Shown: positions 1 through 10,204, counted from the first letter of the stretch. The stretch is 64,000 bases of DNA from Elephas maximus indicus (GCF_024166365.1 NC_064831.1:25472768-25536767), one strand, 5' to 3'. The notes: a model not told the origin generated them from the sequence alone. Made by a program: numbers and translations.

Positions 1-775
1 CTGAACTTGCATAGGAGCAACCGATGGTCCCTTGCATAGTCGGCCCCTGGCCTTGTTCTGACTGATGATATTGAGTTTTTCCACTGTCTCTTTCCACAGA
101 TGTAGTCCACTTGATTCCTGTGTATTCTATCTGGAGCGGTCCACGTGTATAGTCTCTGTTTATGTTGTTGAAAAATGTATTTGCAGTGAAGAAGTCCTTA
201 GTCTTGCAAAATTTTATCATGCAATCTGTGGCATTGTTTTAATCACCAAGGTCATAGTTTCCAACTACTGACCCTTTTTCTTTGTTTCCATCTTTCCCAT
301 TCCAATCACCAGTAATTATCAATGCATCCTGATTGCATGTCTGATCAACTTCAGACTTCAGAAGTTGGTAAAAATCTTCAATTTCTTCATTTTTGGCCTT
401 AGTGGTTGGTGTGTAAATTTGAATAATAGTTGCATTAACTGTTCTTCCTTGTAGGGGTTTATCCTATCACTGACAGCACTGTATTTCAGGATTGATCCTG
501 AAATGTTCTTTTGATGATGAATGTAACGCCATTCATCTCCAAATTGTCATTCCTGATATAGTAGACAATATGATTGCCCAAATGAAAATGGCCAATACCA
601 GTCCATTTCAGCTCACTAATACCTAGGTTATCAATGTTTACATCTTTGATTTCATTTTTGACAATTTCCAATTTTCCTAGGTTCATACTTTGTACATTCC
701 ATTTTCTGGTTATTAATGGATGTTTACAGCTGTTTCTTCTCATTTTGAATCATGCCACGTCAGCAAATGAATGTC
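1..775 (-). mobile_element. RTE/BovB-like LINE, endonuclease region
   Basis: The minus strand encodes the N-terminal apurinic-type endonuclease of an RTE-clade LINE. An open stretch at 743-486 reads NVQSMNLGKLEIVKNE, then GISELKWTG, as in BovB/RTE endonucleases. Further on, decayed frames give HRNQVDYI, matching the TWTSPDG-HRNQIDYI block. The reading frame is broken, so this is a dead copy, and it runs off the left window edge. BovB-type RTEs are known in Afrotheria. Its own 5' part lies inverted in the next feature. Confidence 0.8.
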
Positions 776-1115
776 CCCTACGAGTCTGTCTTTTCTTTTT
801 GTATTGTGGGGGCTTGCATGTTGTTGTAAAGCAGAAGCTATCCCACTGGTATTCAAATAGCAGCAGGGTCAACCACGGAGGACAGCTGAGCTTTGAGACT
901 AAGAAAGATAATGAAGAAGGACCTTCTGAAAAGAATTAGCCAGTGAAAACCTTAGGAATAGCAGTAGAACGTTGTCGGATACAGTACTGGAAGGTGAGCT
1001 CCCAGGTTGAAAGGCACTCCAAAGATGACTGGGGAAGAGCTGTCTCTTCAAAGGAGAATCAACCTTAATGATGTGGATGCAGTCAAGATTTCGGGACCTT
1101 CTTTTGCTCATGGGA
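776..1115 (+). mobile_element. Inverted 5' segment of the RTE copy
   Basis: This segment matches the sequence that should precede the endonuclease of the neighbouring RTE copy ('agctgtctcttcaaaggag', 'gggaccttcttttgctcatg'), but it lies on the opposite strand. The motif 'gacattcatttgctgacgtg' is found in rc at about 745-765 and a cognate 'gaccttcttttgctcatgg' at about 1,096. The pair therefore looks like a 5'-inverted insertion (twin priming). The left-arm homology with the right arm begins directly after it. Confidence 0.6.
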
Positions 1116-1299
1116 AGGATGTAGGAGGGACGGGCTGCTCAGGTGGCACTGGGCCCATAGTGGAGGTGGGTGTTGGTAGCTCTAGGGGGGAGGGGGGCAG
1201 TTTTCTAGCCAGACCATGCATAGGGAGGTGACACCATGAGTTACTGCAGTGGTTGAAACTAACCCTAGTGACACCATTGTTCTACACGCATAAAAATTT

Positions 1300-1790
1300 G
1301 GGAATATTTTCCTTTGTTTTTTAGATATTACTTTTAAAGAAATCTGAGGTAATCAGAGGTATTTTAACAGGTTCTTTTAATGAGAACAGGTCTTTATTTT
1401 TGGAAGCTTTAGAAGCTTTCCTTTTCGTCACTCTTCTAAAGTTTTATGGTAATTGTCTCCTGTCAATTTTCATGTATTCTGCCAGATGCATGACGAATCA
1501 TTTCTTCTGGTCTGCAAATGTGTCTTTAATCAATTATTTGTAACTCTCTCTCTTATATTTTTTAATGTCTCTTTTTGAAGCTTCTCCAATTCAGATATTG
1601 GACCTGCTTGGCTGAATCTCTTATTTTCTTTTTGAATTGGTCATCTTTTTGTTTTACTTTTGGGAGAGTTTTAGGCTTCTTTCTAAATCTCCGATGATGT
1701 TTAATTTATGCTACCATGTTTAAATTTCAGGTGTTATCTTGGCTCTTTCAGTATTTCTTTTATATTCAGGGTGGAAATAAAATTTTAGAG
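1300..1790 (-). mobile_element. Ancient L1/HAL1 ORF1 fragment (left copy)
   Basis: In reverse complement it carries the decayed C-terminal ORF1 signature of old L1/HAL1 elements ('ctaaaagcttccaaagag', then the 'cctctgatttctcaacaat' block). The best copy of this text is its partner at 51,850-52,370. It is shared by both arms, so it predates the duplication. Confidence 0.5.
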
Positions 1791-1820
1791 CTCTGAGCGT
1801 ATTAGTAAGAGGTTTTTGGT

Positions 1821-1925
1821 TTGTTTTGTTTTTACATTTTCTTCCTGCTTCCTTCTATCTTTTCTCTTTTTCTCTGTTCCTCTCTATCCTTCTCTCTCTC
1901 TTTTTCCTCTTGGTGCTATCTTTCA
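1821..1925. repeat. Pyrimidine-rich low-complexity tract
   Basis: A run of T and C (ttcctct/ctctctc) opposes the purine-rich tract at 51,755-51,825 in the right arm. No coding signal; the small frame across it is compositional. Confidence 0.6.
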
Positions 1926-1989
1926 TATTACAGTCTTGGGAATAAAGGTTTAACAGGAAGCCTACACCCATTTTATCTCTATGAGGATA

Positions 1990-2137
1990 CTAACCCGTTG
2001 CCGTTGAGTCGATTCTGACTCATAACCACCCTATAGGACATAGAGTTTCCATAGGAATTCCTGGTGAATTTGAACTGCCAACCTTTTGGTTAGCGGCTGC
2101 AGCACTTAACCACTACACCACCAAGGTTTCCAGGACA
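1990..2137 (-). mobile_element. AfroSINE, left arm only
   Basis: Tail-first in plus orientation ('gttgccgttgagtcgattct'), ending with the rc of the tRNA-like head ('ttaaccactacaccaccaag'). It is flanked by 'aggatacta' and 'aggacacta', a plausible target-site duplication. The equivalent right-arm site (51,647-51,689) lacks it and has a different insertion. Confidence 0.85.
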
Positions 2138-2357
2138 CTAGGAAGGAGTAAATAGATTCAATCAAATGTATTTGTTAACAGGCTAATGTTTCTGCCCCCA
2201 AATGAAACTCTTGGTAAGCAATACAATACTAACTAGTGATTAATGAAAAGCTAATGGAGGGACTGCCATTTCTTTAAAATGTTTGTAGATGGATATACCT
2301 TGTCTAGAGAGTCCCCGGGTAGAACAAATGGTTTGTTCTTGGCTACTACCTGAAGTA

Positions 2358-2715
2358 TGTGTGGGCAAAGAATATCGAATATACCATGGACTGCCAGAAG
2401 GATGAACAAATGTCTTGGAAGAACCTAGAATTCTTCTGAGAAGCAAGGATGACAATACTATGTCTCACATACTTTGGACATGCTATCAGGAGGGACAAGT
2501 CCCAGGAGGACATCATGTTTTGTAAGGTAGAAGTTCAGCAAAAAAGAGGAAGACCCTCAACAAGATGGACTGACACAGTGGCTATAACAACGGGCTCAAG
2601 CATAACAATAACTGTGAGAATGGCAATGAAGTAGGCAGTGTTTCATTCTGTCGTACATAGGCTCACTATGGGTAGAAACTGACTCTATGGCACCTAACAG
2701 CAACAACAATAAACT
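2358..2715 (+). mobile_element. RTE/BovB-like LINE 3' end
   Basis: The segment matches the last part of an RTE ORF: LCLTYFGHAIRRD followed by RGRPSTRWTDTV, the conserved C-terminal signature of BovB/RTE proteins. It ends in the RTE 3' tail ('cactatgggtagaaactgac', 'ggcacctaacagcaacaac'). It is 5' truncated, and the corresponding right-arm site has no copy. A short SINE-head fragment lies just upstream at about 2,308-2,335. Confidence 0.8.
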
Positions 2716-2800
2716 GAAAGCTTGGTAGTTCAAATCCACCCAGTGTTGCAGCAGAAGAAAGACGTGGAGATCGACTTCCATAAGATTAAAAGAAAAACAA
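2716..2800 (+). mobile_element. AfroSINE middle fragment
   Basis: 'tagttcaaatccacccagtg' followed by 'gcagaagaaagacgtggaga' matches the box-B and body region of the SINE. Head and tail are missing. Confidence 0.5.
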
Positions 2801-2829
2801 AACACAAACTTAGTGCCAAAAAAAACCCA

Positions 2830-3112
2830 AACCAAACCAGTGCCATCGAGTTGATTCTCATAGTGATCCCATGTGTTACAGGGTAGAACTGCTCCGTACA
2901 GTTTCCTTGGCTGTAATCTTCATGGAACAGATGACCAGGCCATTCTTTTGCAAGATACTGGATGAGTTCACCCCACTAATCAAGCACAAATCATTTGTGC
3001 CACATAAGGAACTTTTTGTAAAATTACAGTAATTGAAAATTCTGTGGATTGCAGTTCTACTCTGAAACATGAGAGTTTGCCATGAGTCAGAATTGACTTG
3101 AATGCAACAGGT
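2830..3112 (-). mobile_element. Two adjoining old AfroSINE copies
   Basis: In reverse complement a tail fragment ('tgactcatggcaaactctca') is followed by a complete but diverged SINE ending 'aactcgatggcactgg'. The right arm carries the same pair at 51,268-51,535, so both predate the duplication. Confidence 0.7.
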
Positions 3113-3635
3113 AAAAATACTTTGTTTGAATAGATTGATGAATATAAACAAGCCTGGAGTATATGGATTTATAATGCATGACTAGCTGGTCAATGCAAGC
3201 TATACACATAAGCTGCATAATTAAAGGTGTATACTTTGAGGTGTTCTAAAACTACAATAGTTACCATGTGAGCATAATGTCCAAGCTTGCCTATTAACTT
3301 CAACAGCATATGACTGTAGGAATAAAAGATCATTCTTTTGGAGGGAAATTGCATCTCAGGAAAAGAAAATTTCATTTGGACACAGTGTTTGGCTGTGAGT
3401 TTTGAATTTAGTAGTAACTTTTGTGTGAGGTGAAATTTATACTTCATGTGAGAGTGATTTTAAAAGTTGACTATTGCTGCTAACACAGATTGATGGCATT
3501 GTTCTTTCAAGCCTTGCTAAAGCAAATTTTTGATAAGAGTGTGGACAGCTGGCTGGGAGATTATGCTTCTATGGCAGAAATATAAATTGTTCTCCATTAT
3601 CAGTTCTTTATACATTTGAGTAATAAAATTTTCAA
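3113..3635. other. Non-coding arm sequence, nothing recognised
   Basis: The sequence matches the right arm (50,684-51,170) with identity falling to about 80-90% by eye. No repeat family or convincing frame was recognised. Confidence 0.5.
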
Positions 3636-4206
3636 CCTTGAAGTTTGGCTTGGTGCATGGCTGCTCAGCTATAAACTACATTTACCAGCTTGGTTATATA
3701 TACATATATATGCTGTGACAAAAAGAATGTGAATAAAAGTGATGTGGGCTACCAACAGATGTCCTTTAGTAAGACATTGCTTACTCTGCATTTTCACTCT
3801 TTTCTGCCTTTTCCACCTGTTCTGTCAGGGGCCATCTATTGAGGCTCTGATCAGAATGGTCAGTAGTGGTAGCTGGGGACCAGCTGTACAATTTTCAGTG
3901 AAAAGGAGTTTCACTGCTGAGTCACTGCATTTTCTCTCTTTTTTCCCTCACACTGAAGTGTGGGCATATGGGTGTATGAACTCTCTTCAACCATCCAGAA
4001 GAAGACAACACATTAGGAGATAGCAGAGCAACAACATGGACAAAACCTGGGTCCCAGGACTAGCCCACTGACGAGAGTCACCCAGAAACCCGAGACAAGT
4101 AAACTTTGCAGAGTTCTGTGTAAGGAGGATACTTTTGTCTTCACTGAGCAACTCAGATTTTGAACCTCTTTGTTATTCCAGGGTAGCCTGTACTGTAATA
4201 CAGGTT
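3636..4206. other. High-identity block 1 between arms (left copy)
   Basis: These 571 bases align without gaps to the reverse complement of 50,113-50,683, with about 15 differences (about 97% identity). Sequence immediately outside on both sides drops to about 80-88%. A 94-codon frame at 3,739-4,023 is not preserved in the right copy, so protein coding is not the explanation. See findings. Confidence 0.8.
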
Positions 4207-4494
4207 CTTTCCCAGAACAAACACATCGCCTAATAAATTGCATTTCACTTTGCAGGGTTCTTCCTGTCTATAAAAGGGGAAAAATGACTGTGCTTGTATA
4301 TTTGAGGAAATGGATCTGGCATTGACAAAATCACAATGTCTTCTATCAGCAGCTTAGAGACTCTATGCCAGCGAAATACAACTCTCGATGACCCCTGCTA
4401 TTTTTCTTAATTTGTAGATATAATAAAGTTATGGATTTTACTTCCTCAACTCTGCTAAGTGTGGTAAAATGTGATTTTGTAGAAAAAAGCCATA

Positions 4495-4625
4495 TAGATT
4501 GCTGGTTAAGAATATGCGGTCTAGAATCAAACTGCTGGAGTTCAAATGTGAGCTTGTCCATTAACTAGTTGAGTAATTATGAAAAAGTCATTTAATCTCT
4601 TCATGCCCCAGTTTCATCATTCATA
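4495..4625 (+). mobile_element. MIR SINE fragment (left copy)
   Basis: Core MIR text is recognisable: 'tagaatcaaactgctggagt', then the splice-like tail 'tcatgccccagtttcatcat'. Its mate is at about 49,665-49,805 in the right arm. MIRs are ancient mammalian SINEs. Confidence 0.7.
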
Positions 4626-4678
4626 ACACTCAACTATTCACAAACATTTATTGAGGCCCTGTTCTAAGTACTGGGTGT

Positions 4679-4700
4679 AAAAAAAAAAAAAAAAAAAAAG
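4679..4700. repeat. Poly(A) tract, left arm
   Basis: About 20 uninterrupted A residues. The right arm has no equally long run at the corresponding place (near 49,620), so it is an arm-specific expansion. Confidence 0.7.
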
Positions 4701-5195
4701 TAAAGCAGTGAACAAAAGAGGCAAAAAATTTCTCTTTGTAGAACTTACATGAAAGTGGAGAAAACAGACAAGAAAAAGAATAAGCAAAATATATGAAACA
4801 TTAGATGGAGAAAAGTGCTATGGAAAACAAATGAGGCATGGAATAGTGATGGAACAGGCTCATTTTAAATAGGATGGTAAAAGATAGTCTTATTAGAAGG
4901 AGAATGAGAAAGGAGTCATGAAGTTATCTGGGGGAGGAAAATTTCCGGATGAAGAAGAGCAGACAGAAAAGTCCTAGGCAGCTTCAGAACTGGTGTGTCT
5001 AGGGACAAGTGAATGGATCAATATGGCCAAAACAAAGTGGGTAAGACAGGATAGTAAAGGATGGGTTCCCAGAGGTAAGGAGCAGGGACAAGATTATATT
5101 GTACCTTACATTCTTTTAAATGTTTTAGCCTTTACACTTAGTGTGCTAGGAAGTCTTGCTAGGTTTGTAAAGAAAAATGGTATTTGGCAGTATCA

Positions 5196-5285
5196 CTTTG
5201 ACTCCTCCATTGCAATTAGATTCAAGGAGAACGAGGAGGACTTTGACTCCTCCACTGCAATTAGATTCAAGGAGAACAAGGGAAT
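5196..5285. repeat. 45-bp tandem duplication, left arm only
   Basis: The unit starting 'ctttgactcctccattgcaa' at 5,196 is repeated from 5,241 with few changes. The right-arm equivalent near 49,150-49,180 has a single, shorter version. Confidence 0.85.
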
Positions 5286-5561
5286 AAACAACAACAAGTT
5301 AAGAGGATTTAGCAGTAACTAAGACTGCGATAATTGTTCCTTGCACCAGGGCGGTAGCAGAGAAGGTGTTGGGAAGTAGTCAAACTTTGAGTACATACTA
5401 CAGGTAGAATCAACATGGTGCTGAAGGATTGGATGTGAGGTGTGTGAAATAAAAAGAAAACCCAAAGATGCCTCCTTAGTTTTAGCATGAACAAGTAGAA
5501 GAATGGTTTTCCTTTACCTAAAATTAAGTTTTGATTATCGCTGTTACCCATCTGCAAGTTG

Positions 5562-5755
5562 GAGTCCCCGGGTAGCACAAACGGTTAGCTGGAAGGTTGG
5601 AGATTCAAGTTTACCCAGAGTACCTCAGAAGAAAGGACTGGAGATCTACTTCTGAAAAATCAGCCTTTGAAAGCACTGTAAAGCACGGTTCTATGTGACA
5701 CACATGGGACCACTGAGTCAGAATAAACTTGATGGCAACTATTTTATTTTGTTTG
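5562..5755 (+). mobile_element. AfroSINE-family copy (left, shared)
   Basis: Head 'agtccccgggtagcacaaac', body 'cagaagaaaggactggagat', tail 'gagtcagaataaacttgatg'. The mate is at 48,672-48,864 (-), so insertion predates the arm duplication. Its first 100 bases belong to high-identity block 3. Confidence 0.8.
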
Positions 5756-7711
5756 AATATGAGAATTATCTCTTGAAGCCATGCCCATTAATATTATTAT
5801 TATATCTATTACCTACTATAATTATCAATTAATATTAATTAACATTATTACCAATTGTTGGAAGAAAAGCATACTTGGAAAGTGTTCACATTTTGTCATG
5901 CTCTATTCCAGTCTTATTTTCTGAATCATAATTTAAATAGTTGAACTTTTACAATACATAGGTTTTTGGCATAGCACCATGAACAAGAAGATTATATTTT
6001 AAAAATACATAAGAATGCATATTACATAAAACACGGAAAGCATTTATATAATAGGAAAATGAGTGGGAAAATACAGATAATCTAACACCTATTGCCCTCA
6101 GGTTTTATTATTCTTATTTAATATTGTTATATACATACTTTCTATACGTCTATATTGCATAATAAAGACGATAGTGTAATCTGAGTTTAGTTGAATTTTA
6201 AGCATTTCTTGAGATTAGTGTTGTCTAAAAACCATAGAATATATTGGACATCTTTGCCAATACAGATCTACTGGAGACATAAAAAAATACATAAATGAAA
6301 GCAATCCAAACATAATTTATACTAAAAATCAGAAAAGTGGAAATAATGTGTAAATATAAGACACAGTGCCGTTACAAGATTAGAGGTAAGCCAAAAACTC
6401 CTTATTTAAAAACATGCTTATCATTTATTGCTAATGTAAAAAACACATATATATAAATGTATATATATATAGATTCCAGACAATAGGGGCTTCAAAGCAA
6501 AAATAAGTTATAATAAAATAATTCTATACAGTATTGATATATAAGGCACATTTTTGAAATAAATTAAGAAAGTAGAGCAACATAATATTGATTTAAAAGA
6601 CTTGAATAATCAATCGGCACTTTTCAAATAGTGGAAAATAGTTAAAGTTTTTGATCCTAAAACAGATTACACTTCATGTTAAACATTTAAAGAAAAAAGT
6701 TTAAAACCAATAACAAAATGTAATTTTAAAAAGAAAACCTTAATATAAAATGAAAAAATAATGATATTACCTGAATGCAAACACCATACGTAGTAACCAT
6801 TACAGAAATTAAAAACCTAATACATGGAAAATGAAAAAATACTTTCTGAAATAATCTTTGAGCAGCAGAGAAAATTAAAACTGCAATTCTAGAATATGTA
6901 GGGGATATTTTAAAAAGAAAAAAGTTACTTAGCAATCTACTTGAACTAAATTTATGGACTGCTCTAATCCGGAATTCATTACCAATCCTTTATAATTGCT
7001 CATTATTGATAGTTTTAAAACAAGTGACTGAAGCATTTTACTTGAAAATTTATTTTTAAAGAACATAATGAGCCTATAGAAAGCAGAGTGAAGACAGTAA
7101 TTTTTTGAAATACACAAAAGTTCAGTGGAAGTAATTTGTTAAAGGCTTATTGACTATCACAGAAAGGCAGGATTTTCAAGTGTTTTGCAAGTTTACACCA
7201 ACAATATATCACTGCATGCAGGTTTTTAACCTGATGAATTTACAACTTTCCAGGTCCAAAAGTGTTGCAAGAAAAGAGTCTTGATTCTGCCCATGTGCTA
7301 AGACCATATACATTTCAAAGGTTTAAATGACAAAGGAATTGACAAATATTATTTGGTAAGTGGAAGTAGAAAGATGCAAGATAATATAGAATTATTGTTA
7401 ATGTATGAATATACGCACTCATATGTAGGTATTAGTCTGTAAGAACAGGAAAAAAACTCTCAAGAATGGTTAGGCCATTTCCTTAATATTTTTCAATGTT
7501 TTCCAAGTTTTCTTTAATGTTAAAATAACCATTTTTTTTGTACTTAATTACATTACAATATTAACTTCATTACAAGTCCAAAAAGTGTGAGGGGCTGAGC
7601 TTTTTTTTTTTTTTTAATTGTGTATCAATTAATTTAATCTAAATAATTTATGAAATGCCTTTGGATATTCTTTGTAAAAAAGGGCACTGTGCATTCAAAA
7701 TATTGCAGCCC
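5756..7711. other. AT-rich intergenic arm sequence
   Basis: About 2 kb of A+T-rich DNA collinear with 46,717-48,671 in the right arm. It contains short (TA)n/(CA)n runs near 6,430-6,470. Small frames (6,726-7,117) have no recognisable product and no composition distinct from their surroundings. No gene supported. Confidence 0.6.
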
Positions 7712-7889
7712 AACCAGCTGTCATTGAGTCAATTCCTACTCATAGTGACCCCGTAGGACAGAGTAGAACTGCTCCATAGTGTTTCCAAGGCTGTAAATCT
7801 TAATAGAAGCAGACTGCCACATTTTTCTCCAGCAGAGCCATTAGTAAGTTTGAACGTCCAACCATTTGGTTAGCAGCTGAGCACTTTAA
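7712..7889 (-). mobile_element. AfroSINE (left, shared)
   Basis: Rc of the SINE with the longer body ('gaagcagactgccacatttt'). The mate is at 46,508-46,716 (+) in the right arm. A younger SINE has inserted next to its head. Confidence 0.85.
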
Positions 7890-8087
7890 CCACTCTACCT
7901 ACAAAATAAAACAAACAAAAAAACTTGTTGCCATCGAGTTGATTCCAACTCACAGGGACCCTATAAGACAGAGTAGAGCTGTGCCATAGGGTTTCCAAGG
8001 AGTGCCTGGTAGATTCAAACTGCTGCCCTTTTAGTTAGCAGCCATAAATCTTAAGCAGTATGCCACCAGGGTTTCCACTCTACCTCC
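7890..8087 (-). mobile_element. Young AfroSINE with target-site duplication, left only
   Basis: A SINE with an A-rich tail (rc, 7,903-7,923) is bounded by 'ccactctacctac' (7,890-7,902) and 'ccactctacctcc' (8,075-8,087). The right arm carries the uninterrupted older SINE at the corresponding site, so the insertion followed the duplication. Confidence 0.9.
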
Positions 8088-8189
8088 AGGGTTCCTTAAA
8101 TATTGCAAGGATGTACATATTCTTATAATAAAGAGCACCACTTATTTTTACCATACAAAATGCATTTTTTGTCAGATTTAAACTTTACT

Positions 8190-8355
8190 ATAACTCTATG
8201 AACCAGGAACTATTTGTTTTTCACAGTTAAGAAAACTAAGGCTTAAAGTCTTAGTAACTTATTAAGGGTCATGCAGCTAATAGGGTAGCTGACCTGGAAT
8301 CTACCCTGGAATGTCTAACTCTAAAACAAGTGCTCTTAACTACTGTGCTATACTT
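8190..8355 (-). mobile_element. MIR SINE (left copy)
   Basis: Rc text 'gggtcatgcagctaatagg' with 'aagaaaactaaggcttaaag' is the MIR core and tail. The partner is at 46,265-46,440 (+). Confidence 0.8.
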
Positions 8356-8414
8356 TTTCTCTGTATAATACATAAATTAACTTCTGAAAATGTTATCATT
8401 GTACCAAAAATGTA

Positions 8415-8716
8415 GCAATTATCCTTAACTGAATTCTTTAAAATTGGTTACGCATGGAGGTTAGTATGATATAGTTTAGAAGAAAAAAACCACCAAACCA
8501 AACCCATTGCCATAGAGTCGATCCCGACTCATAGTGACCACATAGGACAGAGTAGAACTGCCCTACAGGATTTCTAAGGAACAGCTGGTGAATTCGAATT
8601 ACCAACCTTTTGGCTAACAGCCAAGCTCTTAATTACTGGGCCTTGAGGGCTTCATTACCTATAACTAAATTCTCTGAAATTGGATATGCATGGAGGTTGG
8701 TATGATATACTTTAAA
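8415..8716 (-). mobile_element. AfroSINE flanked by 60-bp direct repeats (left)
   Basis: The SINE itself is at about 8,502-8,648 (rc). On either side lies an imperfect 60-bp direct repeat (8,415-8,477 and 8,655-8,716) sharing 'gcatggaggtt' and 'atgatata'. The same architecture occurs at 45,900-46,190 in the right arm, so it predates the duplication. A 60-bp repeat is longer than a normal LINE-mediated target duplication. Confidence 0.75.
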
Positions 8717-8968
8717 AAATGATACCGTATTTTCTTATTTTGCACATTAATTTCCCTTAAAAGTATATGTATTTACTGGTCTCCAATTACAATACAGGTT
8801 TCTAAAAAAACTTATTGCTGGAGATGTCTAAGAACATATATAGTTAAGTAAAGAATGGCTGAACAGAAATAGAGATTAATTGAAAGACTAAATTGTTATG
8901 AGAGAAAGACCAAAGAAATACCTAGTAGGAAAGAAAGAAAATATGAGATTAAATAGGGAACATCACTG

Positions 8969-9919
8969 TCATCTTAAATGTCTCATGCTCTCTCTCTTCT
9001 GCATAACTCTAATGAAAGCATTTTTCACTTCTTTGTTCCTAAGACTATAAATTAGTGGATTCAGCATGGGGATCACAATGATATAAAAAACAGAGGACAC
9101 TTGGTCCTTTCCCAAGGAGTAGGACTTACCTGGCTTTAAATAAGTGAAAATCATGGTACTGTAGAGGATGGTGACTCCTAGGAGGTGAGAAGCATGGGTT
9201 GAGAAGGCTTTTCGCTTTCCTGAAGTGGAATTGATTTTCAAGCTAGTGGAGAGAGTGGATGCTTAGGACACAGAGATTGTGATAAGAGACACCATTAACA
9301 TGCAGCCAGAAACAACAATTACCATGATCTCAATGTAGTGTGTGTCAGTGCAGGACAGGGCTAAAATTGGGGTTGTGTCACAGAAAAAGTGATGGATTAC
9401 ATTGGAATCACAGAAATGCAAAGCGTTTATGCAAAGCACATTGACAAAGGAGACTCTGAAGCCAATCACATAGTATCCAGTGATGAGGGAGCAGCAGAGT
9501 GTCGTGGACATAACAAGCGGGTATCGTAGAGGGTTGTAGATAGCTACGTAGCAATCATAGGTCATTGAAGAGAGGAAAAAAAAGCATTCAGTGGAACCCA
9601 AGAAGACAAAAAAAAACATCTGGGTGAAACAGCCCACAAATGAAATATACTTGGTAGAAGTCAGTAGGTTCTCTAAGGTTTTAGGGGTAATGACAGTTGA
9701 GTAACTGAGGTCAAGGAATGACAGACGACTGAGGTAAAAATACATGGGGGTGTGAAGCTGAAGATCCAGGTGGATTATTAGTATCATGCCTGCATTCCCC
9801 AGCACAGTAGCCAGGCATATCAGGAGAAATAGAGTAAAGAGGACCAGCCGGATCTCTTCGGAGTCACTCAATCCAATGAGGACGAAGTCAGACACTTTTG
9901 TATTATTCCTTCTACCCAT
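8969..9919 (-). pseudogene. OR8H: Olfactory receptor OR8H-type pseudogene
   Basis: Class II odorant receptor, a seven-transmembrane GPCR of olfactory sensory neurons, single coding exon. The frame opens at ATG 9,919 ([17 protein letters not shown]), the normal OR8H start; a non-ATG extension upstream is not used. LHTPMY, TM3 and NPLIYSLRN near the C end are all present. An in-frame stop (9,263-9,265, TAT to TAA against the intact copy) truncates the protein at about residue 218 in TM5; the frame then continues intact to 8,969. The family motif MAYDRY reads MTYDCY, KAFSTCASH reads KAFSTHASH, and one codon is inserted after ECF. Its inverted paralogue at 44,650-45,597 is intact. The 5' half is about 97% identical to it, the 3' half about 88%. 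Non-function is strongly supported; expression is unknown. Confidence 0.93.
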
Positions 9920-10204
9920 GGTGTGCAACTTCTCTAAACCATAGGAGATTAAAGTTGATACTTAGCATCAGTGACTTCGAACAGGTTTTTGTTTGGATGA
10001 ATGACCTGGCATTAAAAAAAAAAAAAATTGCTTCGTGTTTCTAGAAATTGATAATGAATAGTGGTTTACAAAATATGACTGAACAAAATTTTAATTTTAT
10101 TACCATGTATAAATATGGGTATAAATGAATATTGGAGTATTACATAATCAAAAAGTAACATATATTATGTAATTAGCATGGAATTACCAGTGTTCTTAAC
10201 GCTT

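Noticed and set aside
65-271. 68-codon plus-strand frame at window start
   Set aside because: Antisense of the RTE endonuclease region.
3739-4023. 94-codon frame in high-identity block 1
   Set aside because: The right-arm copy has a stop (gtacaa to gtataa) within the first two thirds, there is no recognisable domain, and differences are not biased to third positions.
5309-5578. 89-codon frame on the minus strand with an 88-codon counterpart at 48,845-49,111
   Set aside because: Preserved in both arms, but it starts inside a SINE, its C-terminal third diverges in frame, and the underlying DNA is a high-identity block. Shared openness is expected without selection. No known domain.
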